A stretch of 49,356 bases of DNA from an uncultured Ruminococcus sp. (GTDB lineage: Bacteria > Bacillota > Clostridia > RUG12999), in NCBI GenBank assembly GCA_902784805.1, contig CACZWD010000006.1, positions 1-49,356 of the forward strand. Direction: 5' to 3'. Position numbers and translations under genes: made by a program. This document shows, in pieces, positions 1-8,724 of the stretch. Every line of letters begins with the position of its first letter. The first letter of the stretch is position 1. The notes under the pieces are model-generated. The model saw nothing but the letters and a program-made list of their open reading frames with translations. It did no database searches and had not been told where the DNA came from.

Positions 1-234
1 TTCGTCGGTTTTTTCGTAAGTGAAAGGGTTTATAATTTTTGCGCCCGAAATGTCGAGACCTTTGCTGTTTGCTTCAATTTCTTCGGGAGTGCCGATAATG
101 ATAAGGTTCGCTATGTCCTCTTTAAGAATAGTTTCGGCAGCCTCAAAGGTTCTTCTGTCCATAGACTCCGGCAAAACAATGGTTTTTTTGTTTTGTCTTG
201 CGCGCTCTTTGGTTTTTTCTAAAAATGTACTCAA
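1..234 (-). CDS. pta: Phosphate acetyltransferase, N-terminal part (runs off the window)
   Basis: Phosphate acetyltransferase interconverts acetyl-CoA and acetyl phosphate in the cytoplasm, feeding acetate kinase in fermentative acetate formation. Only the first 78 codons are present. They read from a TTG start (MSTFLEKTKERA) through KKTIVLPESMDRRT, the conserved opening of the Pta family, then a Rossmann-like stretch LIIIGTPEEI and GLDISGAKIINP. A GGAGG ribosome site lies 8 nt upstream of the TTG (243-247), and no better in-frame ATG exists. The gene is transcribed away from ruvC from its own promoter. Acetate kinase would be expected further left, outside the window. The identification rests on the N-terminal motif only. 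Confidence 0.85.
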   Translation of the reverse strand, partial: MSTFLEKTKERARQNKKTIVLPESMDRRTFEAAETILKEDIANLIIIGTPEEIEANSKGLDISGAKIINPFTYEKTDE

Positions 235-291
235 TTTCGTTTCCTCCGTTTATAATAAAATTTTTTTAAACATTTTCAAAACAACATATAT

Positions 292-320
292 ATTATATAA
301 CAAATCTTTTCTTTTTACAA
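292..320 (-). promoter_or_regulatory. Promoter for pta
   Basis: On the minus strand, -35 TTGTAA (315-320) and -10 TATAAT (292-297) are separated by 17 bp, about 50 bp upstream of the pta ribosome site. This is a good vegetative sigma-A type match. Confidence 0.7.
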
Positions 321-371
321 GAGTTTTTGGGAAATTTTTGGAAAAATTTTAATTATATTGTTTTTACGGGA

Positions 372-400
372 TTGAAAAATTTTGAAATATATGTTATAAT
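372..400 (+). promoter_or_regulatory. Promoter upstream of ruvC
   Basis: -35 TTGAAA (372-377), 17-bp spacer, -10 TATAAT (395-400). It lies about 160 bp before ruvC. A second TATAAT at 505-510, in a repeated sequence, has no good -35, so the upstream copy is the more likely start of the ruv transcript. Confidence 0.6.
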
Positions 401-510
401 AAAAATGTACTATTAAAATAAGGCTTCGCCATATTGCGGCTTTGCCGTAAGGAAATTTTTATTGTTTCATTGTTTCGCGGCACGTTGCGCCGCTGCATAT
501 ATGTTATAAT
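387..510. repeat. 14-bp direct repeat flanking a small palindromic insert
   Basis: ATATATGTTATAAT occurs at 387-400 and again at 497-510, exactly 110 bp apart. Between them are small GC-rich hairpins (GGCttcGCC near 422-430; GCGGC/GCCGC near 479-495) in an otherwise AT-rich spacer. This could be a short insertion with a target duplication, or a duplicated promoter element. The rest of the 353-562 gap holds only the ruvC ribosome site. Confidence 0.4.
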
Positions 511-562
511 TATTATGTTGAGCTATATTCTTTTTAAAATAAACCGAAGGAAAAGTGATTAA

Positions 563-1069
563 ATGATAATTTTGGGAATAGACCCCGGTATCGCGATTGT
601 GGGGTACGGAGTTATTGAGCATACAGGAAACCGTTACCGGACGATAGCCTATGATTCGCTGTTGACGCCGGCGCATACGCCCGACAGCGAGCGGCTTAAA
701 ACCATATATACGGGATTAAGGCAGATAATTTATGATTATAAACCGGAGGTTTGCGCCATAGAAAAGCTCTATTATAACAATAACGCGAAAACCGTAATTC
801 AGGTGGCGCAGGGGCGCGGCGTTGCTATGCTTGCCGCCGCCAACGAGGGGCTTAAAGTCTATGAATATACGCCGCTTCAGATAAAGCAGTCGCTTACGGG
901 GTACGGAAAAGCCGATAAAAAACAAATGCAGCAGATGACCAAAATGATTCTGGGGCTCGATAAGGTTCCGAAGCCCGACGATACTGCCGACGCTCTTGCT
1001 GTGGCAATATGTCACAGTCATTTTGCGGCTTACAATATGTTAAATGAACGCTTGGAGGAAACGAAATGA
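563..1069 (+). CDS. ruvC: Crossover junction endodeoxyribonuclease RuvC
   Basis: RuvC is the dimeric Mg-dependent resolvase that nicks Holliday junctions brought to it by RuvAB. At 168 aa it has the family's usual size. The N-terminal LGIDPG carries the first catalytic Asp. EKLYYNNNAKT in the middle carries the conserved Glu, followed by QGRGVAMLAA. The C-terminal PDDTADALAVAICH supplies the last acidic residues. The ATG follows an AAGGAAAAG ribosome site. The stop overlaps the ruvA start by 4 bp (ATGA), so the two are translationally coupled in a ruvCAB operon, the order common in Clostridia. Confidence 0.97.
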   Translation: MIILGIDPGIAIVGYGVIEHTGNRYRTIAYDSLLTPAHTPDSERLKTIYTGLRQIIYDYKPEVCAIEKLYYNNNAKTVIQVAQGRGVAMLAAANEGLKVYEYTPLQIKQSLTGYGKADKKQMQQMTKMILGLDKVPKPDDTADALAVAICHSHFAAYNMLNERLEETK

Positions 1070-1653
1070 TTTCATATATCAAAGGTATTGTCGAATACGC
1101 GGGAGCGGATTTCGCGATTATTGAGTGCGGCGGTATAGGATACAGGGTGCGTATGCCGCTGTCGCAGCTTACGGCTTTGCCGCATATCGGCACGGAAGCA
1201 AAGGTATTTACATATATGTATATCCGTGAGGATATTTTAGACCTTTACGGATTTATGAGCGAGGAAGCGCTTAAAATTTTTGAAATGCTTATTTCGGTAA
1301 ACGGCGTGGGACCCAAAGCCGGGCTTTCTGTTCTTTCGGCATATTCGGCGCAGGAGCTTGGCGTTTTAATTTCAACGGGCGACCATAAAGCAATAGCGAA
1401 AGCGCAGGGAATAGGCGCGAAAACGGCGCAGAGAGTAGTGCTTGAATTAAAAGATAAAATAGGAAAAACAGGCGCGGATACAGCCGATTTTGAGGAAAGT
1501 CCGTCAGCATCGTCAAATGCTTTAAACGAGGCAATCAGCGCGCTTGCCGCTCTCGGATATTCATATAACGAAAGCAAAGCCGCGCTCGGCGGAGCGCAGG
1601 GCGAAACAACAGAGGAGCTTATAAAATACGCGCTTAAACGGCTGGCTCTTTAA
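1066..1653 (+). CDS. ruvA: Holliday junction DNA helicase subunit RuvA
   Basis: RuvA tetramers bind four-way junctions and load the RuvB motor rings. The 195-aa protein shows the N-terminal OB-fold (MISYIKGIVEYAGADFAII) and the helix-hairpin-helix region with FEMLISVNGVGPKAGL and AKAQGIGAKTAQRVVLELKDK. The C-terminal domain III (ALAALGYSYNESKAAL) contacts RuvB. It overlaps ruvC by 4 bp and lies 54 bp before ruvB in the same operon. Confidence 0.97.
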   Translation: MISYIKGIVEYAGADFAIIECGGIGYRVRMPLSQLTALPHIGTEAKVFTYMYIREDILDLYGFMSEEALKIFEMLISVNGVGPKAGLSVLSAYSAQELGVLISTGDHKAIAKAQGIGAKTAQRVVLELKDKIGKTGADTADFEESPSASSNALNEAISALAALGYSYNESKAALGGAQGETTEELIKYALKRLAL

Positions 1654-1707
1654 AAAGTGGAACAATATAGATAACGGATAAAAAACTTATCTGAAAGGAA
1701 CAAAAAC

Positions 1708-2709
1708 ATGGACGACACAAGAAGCGTAAGCGGAAGCTTTATAAACGAGGACAGCGAAATCGAGTTTTCGCTCCGTCCCAGACGGCTTACCGAATATATC
1801 GGGCAGGAAAAAGCAAAAGAACAAATGAGTATTTTTATCGAGGCGGCAAAAAAACGCGGAGAATCGCTTGACCATGTGCTTTTGTACGGACCGCCGGGGC
1901 TTGGCAAAACCACGCTTGCGGGGATTATCGCAAACGAAATGGGAGTAAATATAAGAATCACCTCCGGTCCCGCCATTGAAAAATCGGGCGACCTTGCGGC
2001 AATACTTACAAACCTTTCCGCGAATGACGTTCTTTTTATTGATGAAATTCACAGATTAAGCCGCAGCGTTGAGGAAGTGCTTTATTCCGCCATGGAGGAT
2101 TTTGCTCTGGATATCATAATCGGCAAAGGTCCGGCGGCACGCTCGATAAGGCTTGACCTTCAGCCGTTTACTTTAATCGGCGCAACCACAAGAGCAGGTA
2201 TGCTTTCTCCCCCGCTTCGTGACCGTTTTGGGGTGATATCAAGGCTTGAGCTTTACAGCACGGAGGAGCTTTCAACAATAGTCAAACGCTCTGCGGGCAT
2301 ACTCGGCATAAGCATTGACGAGGCGGGAGCGAAAGAGATAGCCTCCCGTTCAAGAGGTACGCCGAGAATAGCTAACAGGCTCTTAAAGCGCGTGCGCGAC
2401 TACGCGCAGATACGCGCGGAGGGCGTAATAACGGAGAAAACGGCAAACGACGCGCTTAATATGTATGAGATAGATAAGCTTGGGCTTGATAATCTCGATA
2501 AAAGAATGATTCTTTCAATCATTCAGAATTTCGGCGGCGGGCCGGTAGGGCTTGATACGCTTGCCGCAACGATAGGCGAAGAAGCAAATACCATTGAGGA
2601 CGTTTATGAGCCTTATCTTTTACAACTCGGCTTTATAAACCGTACGCCCAGAGGCAGAATGGCAACAAAGAGCGCCTATGAGCATTTTAATCTTACATTT
2701 TTAGGATAA
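1708..2709 (+). CDS. ruvB: Holliday junction branch-migration ATPase RuvB
   Basis: RuvB is the hexameric AAA+ motor that drives branch migration with RuvA. The 333-aa protein has an N-terminal [17 protein letters not shown], Walker [10 protein letters not shown] (about residue 58), Walker [10 protein letters not shown], sensor I GATTRAG, and the arginine-finger/sensor II region [18 protein letters not shown] winged-helix C-terminus ends [15 protein letters not shown]. The ATG sits after TGAAAGGA. It completes ruvCAB, and the next gene starts 14 bp later, so the operon may continue. Confidence 0.97.
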   Translation: MDDTRSVSGSFINEDSEIEFSLRPRRLTEYIGQEKAKEQMSIFIEAAKKRGESLDHVLLYGPPGLGKTTLAGIIANEMGVNIRITSGPAIEKSGDLAAILTNLSANDVLFIDEIHRLSRSVEEVLYSAMEDFALDIIIGKGPAARSIRLDLQPFTLIGATTRAGMLSPPLRDRFGVISRLELYSTEELSTIVKRSAGILGISIDEAGAKEIASRSRGTPRIANRLLKRVRDYAQIRAEGVITEKTANDALNMYEIDKLGLDNLDKRMILSIIQNFGGGPVGLDTLAATIGEEANTIEDVYEPYLLQLGFINRTPRGRMATKSAYEHFNLTFLG

Positions 2710-2723
2710 AGGAGCAATTTATT

Positions 2724-3398
2724 ATGAAAATTACATGGCTTGGACAAGCAGGCTTGCTTTTTGAAACAAACGGTATAAAAATAATGGTTGACCCATATCT
2801 TTCGGATAGCTGCGGCAAAGTAAATCCCGCGCTGAAGCGGCGCGTGCCGGTTGACGAAAGCTTTTTGAAAATCAATCCCGACATTATAATCTGCACACAT
2901 AATCATCTTGACCATACAGACCCCGAAACGCTTGAAAAGCTTTTATGCGGCGAAAAAAGTATAACGGTGCTTGCGCCGCAGGCGGCATGGACGGAAGCGA
3001 GAAAGTTCGGCGGAAACCACAACTATGTGCAGTTTAACAGACATACGGAATTTACCGTGGGCGGCGTGCTTTTCAGGGCGGTTAAAGCCGAACATTCGGA
3101 CATTCACCCCATAGGCGTTATAATTGAAGCGGAAGCGAAAAAATATTATGTTACGGGCGATACGCTTTACAACACGGATATTTTTGAGGATATTCCGCAG
3201 GGCATAGACGCCATGTTTCTTCCCGTGAACGGAGTCGGAAACAATATGAATATGACGGACGCGAAACGCTTTTGCGAAAAAATAAATCCAAAAGCCGCCG
3301 TGCCTGTGCATTGCGGGCTTTTCGACAACATTGATATGAACGAGTTTGATTACGAAAAAGCGGTTGTGCCTGAATTTTTTAAAGAAATTAAGCTGTAA
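2724..3398 (+). CDS. Metallo-beta-lactamase-fold hydrolase (UlaG/YtkL-like)
   Basis: A 224-aa zinc-dependent hydrolase of the MBL superfamily. Visible motifs are the N-terminal WLGQAGLLFETNG and MVDPYLSD, then the metal motif THNHLDHTD (H-x-H-x-D-H). Later ligands are in VKAEHSD, YVTGDTLY and PVHCG. The sequence resembles the UlaG/YtkL branch, some of which act as lactonases. The substrate cannot be read from sequence. It is 14 bp after ruvB and 14 bp before sbcD, so it is probably cotranscribed with these repair genes without necessarily acting in repair. Start chosen by the AAAGGAG ribosome site 8 nt upstream. Confidence 0.85.
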   Translation: MKITWLGQAGLLFETNGIKIMVDPYLSDSCGKVNPALKRRVPVDESFLKINPDIIICTHNHLDHTDPETLEKLLCGEKSITVLAPQAAWTEARKFGGNHNYVQFNRHTEFTVGGVLFRAVKAEHSDIHPIGVIIEAEAKKYYVTGDTLYNTDIFEDIPQGIDAMFLPVNGVGNNMNMTDAKRFCEKINPKAAVPVHCGLFDNIDMNEFDYEKAVVPEFFKEIKL

Positions 3399-3412
3399 AG
3401 GGGCAAAACAAT

Positions 3413-4615
3413 ATGCGTATTTTACATACCTCCGACTGGCACTTTGGCAGAAATATCGAAAACCGGTCAAGGCAGGAGGAACAGGAAAAGTTTTCCGATG
3501 AGCTTGTGAAAATTGCGGAGGAGGAAAAAACCGACCTTGTAATTGTCGCGGGTGATATTTTTGACAGCGCCAATCCGCCCGTATGGGCGGAAAAGCTCTA
3601 TTATGACACGCTTAAAAAGCTTACCGACAAGGGCGTGGGAGTGGTTGTTATTTCGGGCAATCACGACAGCCCTCAAGGGCTGTGCAGCGCCGAAAGCCTT
3701 GCGGGAGCAAGCGGAATTATTATGTGCGAATATCCTTCAACCGTTGTACGCACAGGCAGCTACGGCGGTCTGTTTAACGTTACGGAAAGCGGCGAGGGGT
3801 GGTTTAAGCTTACACTCAAAAACGGCGGGAAAGCCGTTATAGCGGCACTTCCCTACCCTTCCGAGAGCCGCATAGCGAAGCTTACGCGGTTTGTTTCGGG
3901 CGAGGACGAGGTCAAGGCAAGCTACAACGAGAAAATAAAAGAAATCGCTTTTTCGCTTGCGGAGCGTTTTGCGCCCGACTGCGCGAATATTTTTGTTTCG
4001 CATATTTATATTGACGGCGGCAAGACCTCCGATTCGGAGCGTAATTTTCAGCTTGGCGGAGCGTACGCGCTTAATACCGACATTTTTTCACCCGAATGTG
4101 ACTGCGCAATGCTCGGACATCTGCACAGACCGCAAAAGATAAACGGAGCTATGTGCCCCGTATATTACAGCGGTTCGCCGCTGGCATACAGCTTTTCGGA
4201 GGCGGGATATGCGAAATCGGTTTATATAGCGGATATTAAAAACCATAAGGCGGAGGTTAAAGCCGTTCCGCTTACCTGCGGCAGAGCGCTTGTGAGTGCC
4301 GAGGTAAACGGCGCCGCGGAGGGAATAGCGTGGTGTGAGGCTCACAGCGGCGATAATATCTGGGCAGAGCTGACCGTAAAGGGAAATATGCCGATTTCGT
4401 CGGAGCAGCTTAAAGCAATGCATGATGCCTGCGGCGGGCTTGTGAGCGTAATCCCCGATATTGCTTCCGACAAACAGGAAATATCCGCAGGGGGAGAAAA
4501 ACGCCTTTTGAAGCCGGTTGAAGAAAGCTTTGAGGATTTTTACCGTCTTAAATACGGCTGCGATATGCCCGAAAATGTAAAAAAAGTTTTTGCGGATTTG
4601 CGAGGTGAAGCTTAA
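3413..4615 (+). CDS. sbcD: Exonuclease subunit SbcD (Mre11 homologue)
   Basis: SbcD is the Mn-dependent nuclease of the SbcCD complex, which opens DNA hairpins and processes blocked ends. The 400-aa protein has the calcineurin-like phosphoesterase motifs in order: ILHTSDWHFGR, IVAGDIFDSANPP, ISGNHDSP, then FVSHIY and CAMLGHLHRPQ. The C-terminal capping region follows. The ATG has an AAAGGGG site 9 nt upstream. It ends one base before sbcC, a coupled pair as usual for this complex. Confidence 0.95.
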   Translation: MRILHTSDWHFGRNIENRSRQEEQEKFSDELVKIAEEEKTDLVIVAGDIFDSANPPVWAEKLYYDTLKKLTDKGVGVVVISGNHDSPQGLCSAESLAGASGIIMCEYPSTVVRTGSYGGLFNVTESGEGWFKLTLKNGGKAVIAALPYPSESRIAKLTRFVSGEDEVKASYNEKIKEIAFSLAERFAPDCANIFVSHIYIDGGKTSDSERNFQLGGAYALNTDIFSPECDCAMLGHLHRPQKINGAMCPVYYSGSPLAYSFSEAGYAKSVYIADIKNHKAEVKAVPLTCGRALVSAEVNGAAEGIAWCEAHSGDNIWAELTVKGNMPISSEQLKAMHDACGGLVSVIPDIASDKQEISAGGEKRLLKPVEESFEDFYRLKYGCDMPENVKKVFADLRGEA

Positions 4616-4616
4616 C

Positions 4617-7600
4617 ATGAGACCAATATATCTTGAAATCGAAGGCTTACAGAGCTATAAAAGCTTGCAGAAAATAGATTTTGAAAAGCTTATGGAAAAC
4701 GGGCTTTTCGGCATATTCGGAAAAACGGGCAGCGGAAAATCAACCGTGCTTGACGCGATAACTCTCGCGCTTTACGGAAAAGTCAGCCGCGCGGCGAGAG
4801 GCACACAGGGAATAATGAATAACGAATGTGACCGTATGAGAGTTTTGTTTAAATTTTCGCTCCTTACGGGCGGGAACAGAAATGTTTATCTCATAGAGCG
4901 TGTTTTTGCGCGTAAAAACGAAAACAGCATTGAGCCGAAGCTTTCGAGAATGTTTTTGTGTAAACCCGAAGGCGAGCTTCCGCTTGCGGAAAAAGCCAAG
5001 GATATAGAACAGGCGGTAAGAGAGCTTATAGGGCTCGAATATGAGGATTTTACCCGTGCCGTTGTGCTTCCGCAGAATAAATTTCAGGAATTTTTAACTA
5101 TGGAAAAAGCCAAAAAGCTTTCAATGCTTGAACGGCTTTTTAATCTCGGTGAATACGGCGAAAAGCTGAATGAGCGTGTTAAGGTAAAAAGCTATGAGGT
5201 TGAAAAAGAGCTTGAAAATGTAAAGGGAACACTTTCGGCGGTTGAAAATTCGGACGATAACGCTCTTAACGCCGCAAAAGAAAAATTTGAAGCTCTTGAA
5301 GCGAGCAGAGATAAAGAGCTTGCGGATTTTAAGGCGGCGGAGGAAAAATTTGCTTCCGTAAAAGACCTTTACGAAACCTCGGCAAAGCTTACAAAGCTTG
5401 AAAGCGACCTTGAAAATGCCCTTTCCGAAAAGGATTATTACGACCGTATTGCGAACAAGCTTAGTTTAAGCGCCAAGGCAAAGGAAACGGAGCCTCTTTG
5501 GTACGCGTATAAAGAGCTTGTTCAAAAAACAAAAAAAGACGCGGCGAAAGCGTCAGAGCTTGCGGATAACGCGGGGCGGACAGAGGAGCTTATAAACAGG
5601 ACAAAGAACAAATTAAATACCGTAAAGCAAAAAGCGGAGTTGACACTGCCCGGGCTTTACGCAAAGAAAACAAAGCTAACGCAGAGCATAGATTTACAGA
5701 AGCGCTTTGACGCGTTTACGGCAAGTATAGAGCAAAAAGAGCAAAAAGCGGAGGAGCTTAAAGAAGCTTCGCTTAAAATAGCGGAGGAAAAGAATAAAAA
5801 TCAGATACGCCGCAGGGAAATTGACGCCGAGCTTGCGGGCTATGACACATTTTTCAGAGAAAATAAGCCGAAGCTTGCGGTCAGAACAAAGCTGCTTGAA
5901 GGGCAAAGGCTTGAAAACGATATGCTTTCGGCGCAGGCGGAGGCTGAAAAAGCGAAAGGCGACCTTGCGCGCGTAAAGCTTGAAAAAGAAAACACAGAAG
6001 CCGAAATCAAAAAAGCGGAAAGCACACTTTCGGAGCTTACCGAAAAATATGAAAAACGCAAAGGCTCAATAGAAGGCACAATAAATCAGTATAAATCCTT
6101 TAAGGCCGATTATGAGGAAGAAAAAGCAAAGCTTGAAGCCGAAATTGAAGCGCTGCTTTTAAACGAAACCGCGTATAAGCTTTCAAAAAATCTTGATGAG
6201 GGAACGCCCTGCCCCGTTTGCGGAAGCGTTCATCACCCTACGCTTGCGGTGTTAAATGAGGAGAGCGCGGCGCGGATTGAAGAATGTCGCAAAGAAATCA
6301 AACATTTTGATGAGGAAATAGCGGACGCCGACAAAATTATTTTCAGCTTTACGGGCGGTTACGGAAACGGTCAGAAATCGGAATTGCTTATTGAAATTGA
6401 TAAGCTTATGGGCGATATTTCCGCCGTCAGCGCGAAAAAAGAGCTTATGCTTGAGAGACTTGAGCTTTTGGAAAAGGATTACGAAAAAGCCTTTAATGCG
6501 GCGGAGGGCGCAATAAAGGTTCACTTTGAGAAAAACAATATTCTTTCAAAATTTATGGCGGAAAACGGGCTCGGCTCAATAAGAGAGGAAACGGAAAAGC
6601 TTGATGATATCGAAAAAGAATTGACTTCTACCGAATCCGAGATGTATAGGCTCAGAGAAGAAAAGGACTCTCTTGCCGAAAAATATAATACGGTTATTGA
6701 AAAGCAAAGTCAGGTTGATACAGAGCTTGCGTCAGTAATATCCGCGGCGGGCGAGCAAAGGCAGACTGCGGCGGAGCTTGAAAAACAGCTTTCCGCAATA
6801 GTGGGAGAAGGAACGGTTTATGACGAGATTTCCCGCACAGAAGCGGAGATACGCAGCATAAACGCCGAGCAGGAAGACGCCGAAAAGCAGCTTTCGGAGC
6901 ATGAAGCGAAGCGTGACGAAATAGCCGAAAACATAAGGCTTCTTGAAAACGAAACGGTAAAAACAAAAGCCGAGCTTGAAGGCACAGAGGAAAAAATCGG
7001 AGCGATTCTGGAAGGAACCGATATTTCTTCACCCGATATTATTCTTCAGGCAAAGCTCAGCGATGATATGGAAAATAATTACAACGTCGCGATTTCAAAA
7101 TACGAAAGCGGAATAACAAGAATGCGTACCGAAATCGCGCTTTCGCATGAAAAGCTTAAAGGCAAAACCGTGACGGCAGCCGATTATGATAAGGCAAAAA
7201 GCAAATATGACAAGGCGGCGGCAAAACGTGATGAAACGCTGTCGTCGCTTGAGGTTGCGAGAAATGAGCTTGAAAAGGTTACCGAGAGTAACCGCAAATG
7301 GAAGATTGTCAGCGAAAATCACAGCAGGCTGCAAAGCGAAACAGACGCGCTTAACGCCATAAAAAAGCTTATTTCGGGCAACAAATTTGTTGAATACGTA
7401 GCGGAAGAAAGCCTCAGATATGTGCTTCTTGAAGCGTCCGAAATACTTTCAATGCTTACAAACGGAAGGTACAGAATAGAGCTTGGACAGGAAGGCGAAT
7501 TTCTTGGAACGCTTTCGGGCGGCGAAACGTTTTTAACATCGCTGTCGCTTGCGGTCGCGCTTTCAAAGCAGATACAGCTTAAAGGCAAAAGCCCGCTTGA

Positions 7601-7805
7601 GTTTTTCTTCCTTGACGAAGGCTTCGGTTCGCTTGATACAGAGCTTCTCGATACGGTTATCACAAGTCTTGAAAAGCTTTCGTCGGGTTCAAGGGTTATC
7701 GGTGTTGTGAGCCATTTAAGACAGCTTCAGGAAAGGATACCGAAAAGGCTTTATATAAGCCGTGACGCGGACAATTCAAGCTTTGTTACACTTGAAACGA
7801 TTTAA
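4617..7805 (+). CDS. sbcC: Exonuclease subunit SbcC (Rad50/SMC-like ATPase)
   Basis: SbcC is the ATP-driven, DNA-tethering half of SbcCD. The 1062-aa protein has Walker A GKTGSGKSTVLDAI (about residue 40) and long heptad coiled coils. A zinc hook CPVC lies at about residues 532-535. The ABC signature LSGGETFLTSLSLA and Walker B FFFLDEGFGSLD are near the C-terminus. An in-frame codon at 4590 lies inside sbcD and is less likely; the ATG at 4617 has AGGTG about 10 nt upstream and follows the sbcD stop by one base. The length and arrangement fit the family. Confidence 0.95.
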   Translation: MRPIYLEIEGLQSYKSLQKIDFEKLMENGLFGIFGKTGSGKSTVLDAITLALYGKVSRAARGTQGIMNNECDRMRVLFKFSLLTGGNRNVYLIERVFARKNENSIEPKLSRMFLCKPEGELPLAEKAKDIEQAVRELIGLEYEDFTRAVVLPQNKFQEFLTMEKAKKLSMLERLFNLGEYGEKLNERVKVKSYEVEKELENVKGTLSAVENSDDNALNAAKEKFEALEASRDKELADFKAAEEKFASVKDLYETSAKLTKLESDLENALSEKDYYDRIANKLSLSAKAKETEPLWYAYKELVQKTKKDAAKASELADNAGRTEELINRTKNKLNTVKQKAELTLPGLYAKKTKLTQSIDLQKRFDAFTASIEQKEQKAEELKEASLKIAEEKNKNQIRRREIDAELAGYDTFFRENKPKLAVRTKLLEGQRLENDMLSAQAEAEKAKGDLARVKLEKENTEAEIKKAESTLSELTEKYEKRKGSIEGTINQYKSFKADYEEEKAKLEAEIEALLLNETAYKLSKNLDEGTPCPVCGSVHHPTLAVLNEESAARIEECRKEIKHFDEEIADADKIIFSFTGGYGNGQKSELLIEIDKLMGDISAVSAKKELMLERLELLEKDYEKAFNAAEGAIKVHFEKNNILSKFMAENGLGSIREETEKLDDIEKELTSTESEMYRLREEKDSLAEKYNTVIEKQSQVDTELASVISAAGEQRQTAAELEKQLSAIVGEGTVYDEISRTEAEIRSINAEQEDAEKQLSEHEAKRDEIAENIRLLENETVKTKAELEGTEEKIGAILEGTDISSPDIILQAKLSDDMENNYNVAISKYESGITRMRTEIALSHEKLKGKTVTAADYDKAKSKYDKAAAKRDETLSSLEVARNELEKVTESNRKWKIVSENHSRLQSETDALNAIKKLISGNKFVEYVAEESLRYVLLEASEILSMLTNGRYRIELGQEGEFLGTLSGGETFLTSLSLAVALSKQIQLKGKSPLEFFFLDEGFGSLDTELLDTVITSLEKLSSGSRVIGVVSHLRQLQERIPKRLYISRDADNSSFVTLETI

Positions 7806-7820
7806 CGGGCAATTTTGAAA

Positions 7821-7905
7821 GTAACCAAGTGAAAAAATTTTCATATACTGATATTGAGGCTTTTAAAAAGCCTGAATATCAGTATTTTAGAAAGGTTTGG
7901 TTACA
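7821..7905 (+). promoter_or_regulatory. Large two-tier hairpin leader before the Cys-rich protein
   Basis: The 103 bp between sbcC and the next ORF form a nested palindrome. The outer arms are GTAACCAA (7821-7828) and TTGGTTAC (7898-7905). The inner arms are ATACTGATATT (7845-7855) and AATATCAGTAT (7875-7885), topped by AGGCTT/AAGCCT. The AAAGG ribosome site (7891-7895) falls in the internal loop between the two stems. The outer stem ends three bases before the ATG. It could be an sbcC terminator, but only four Ts follow the inner stem, so a translational control structure is equally plausible. Confidence 0.5.
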
Positions 7906-7908
7906 AAT

Positions 7909-8106
7909 ATGTTTGATAACAGATATAACGGATATTACGGCTGCGGAGTAAGCCCGTACAGCTGCGGCGGAAACAATAACTATTATCCGCAGCGTGACGA
8001 GTGCTGCCAGAGAGCGTTTGAGAGAGGTTTTCGTCTCGGACTTTCCTACGCCGATAACGACAATGACTGTGGCTGCGGTTTTCATCAGAGCTGCTGCTGC
8101 AACTGA
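7909..8106 (+). CDS. Small Cys/Gly/Tyr-rich protein, function unknown
   Basis: A 65-aa ORF with composition unlike its neighbours. It is rich in Asn, Tyr, Gly and Cys, with YYGCGVSPYSCGG near the start, DECCQRAFERGFRLG in the middle, and a terminal cluster CGCGFHQSCCCN. I count nine cysteines. There is no signal peptide or membrane segment. The pattern would suit a metal-binding or spore-coat-like protein, but no family is recognised. The ATG at 7909 is preferred over an upstream in-frame TTG at 7897 because AAAGG is 13 nt from the ATG and only 1 nt from the TTG. It is followed by a terminator-like hairpin. Confidence 0.6.
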   Translation: MFDNRYNGYYGCGVSPYSCGGNNNYYPQRDECCQRAFERGFRLGLSYADNDNDCGCGFHQSCCCN

Positions 8107-8129
8107 TTGTTAAATTTTTAATTTCTTTG

Positions 8130-8154
8130 TGCCCCGGCTTATTATGTCGGGGCA
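8130..8154 (+). terminator. Terminator-like hairpin after the Cys-rich ORF
   Basis: TGCCCCG (8130-8136) pairs with CGGGGCA (8148-8154) across an 11-nt loop. The following bases are AT-rich but not a clean T-run, so termination may be moderate. Confidence 0.5.
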
Positions 8155-8195
8155 TACGAATTTTAAAAATAAATGACAAAAATTTTCTCTTTTTC

Positions 8196-8224
8196 TTGAC
8201 ATTTTTCTATATAAAATGTATAAT
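8196..8224 (+). promoter_or_regulatory. Consensus promoter for the nfeD/SPFH pair
   Basis: TTGACA (8196-8201), 17-bp spacer, TATAAT (8219-8224). Both hexamers match the consensus exactly. The start of transcription would be about 50 bp before the NfeD-like gene. Confidence 0.85.
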
Positions 8225-8281
8225 AATATAAAATACATAATGTCAGCGCAAAATCTTTTTATTTTATGAGAGGTGATTCCG

Positions 8282-8719
8282 ATGAATAATATGTTCTGGA
8301 TTATTGCGCTTGTTGTTTTCGGAGTGCTTGAAGCGGCAACCGTCCAGCTTGTTTCGATATGGTTTATGGGCGGCGCGCTGGCGGCTTTTATTGTGTCAGA
8401 ATGCGGGTTTGATATGACAGCGCAGGTGACGGTTTTTGTGCTTGTTTCGGCGCTTCTTCTCCTTGTCACAAGACCGCTTGTGAAAAAAAGGCTTGAAAAA
8501 AACAAAACAGCGACAAACGCGGACAGTCTTATAGGCAAAGTAACTCTTGCTCATGAGGATATATCAAATATAAAAGAAACAGGCTCCGTTAAAATCGGCG
8601 GAGTAATCTGGGCGGCACGTTCTTTAAGCGGCGAGGACATTCCGGCGGGAGAGTCTGTTAAAATTGAAAAAATCGAAGGCGTAAAGCTTATAGTATCAAA
8701 AAATAAAAGAGAGGATTGA
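8282..8719 (+). CDS. NfeD-like membrane protein
   Basis: A 145-aa membrane protein. Two or three hydrophobic segments (FWIIALVVFGVLEAATVQLV; WFMGGALAAFIV; VTVFVLVSALLLLV) are followed by a soluble beta-rich domain (LIGKVTLAHEDISN to VKIEKIEGVKLIVSK) that matches the NfeD OB-fold. NfeD proteins are commonly encoded next to SPFH proteins, and this gene runs straight into one. The start is ATG 8282 with AGGTG 6 nt upstream; a GTG at 8273 lies within the ribosome site. The stop overlaps a possible TTG of the next gene. Confidence 0.8.
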   Translation: MNNMFWIIALVVFGVLEAATVQLVSIWFMGGALAAFIVSECGFDMTAQVTVFVLVSALLLLVTRPLVKKRLEKNKTATNADSLIGKVTLAHEDISNIKETGSVKIGGVIWAARSLSGEDIPAGESVKIEKIEGVKLIVSKNKRED

Positions 8720-8724
8720 TTTTA

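Noticed and set aside
20..352. Rightward 110-codon frame over the pta start
   Set aside because: It is antisense to the conserved Pta N-terminus and continues through the pta promoter; no ribosome site.
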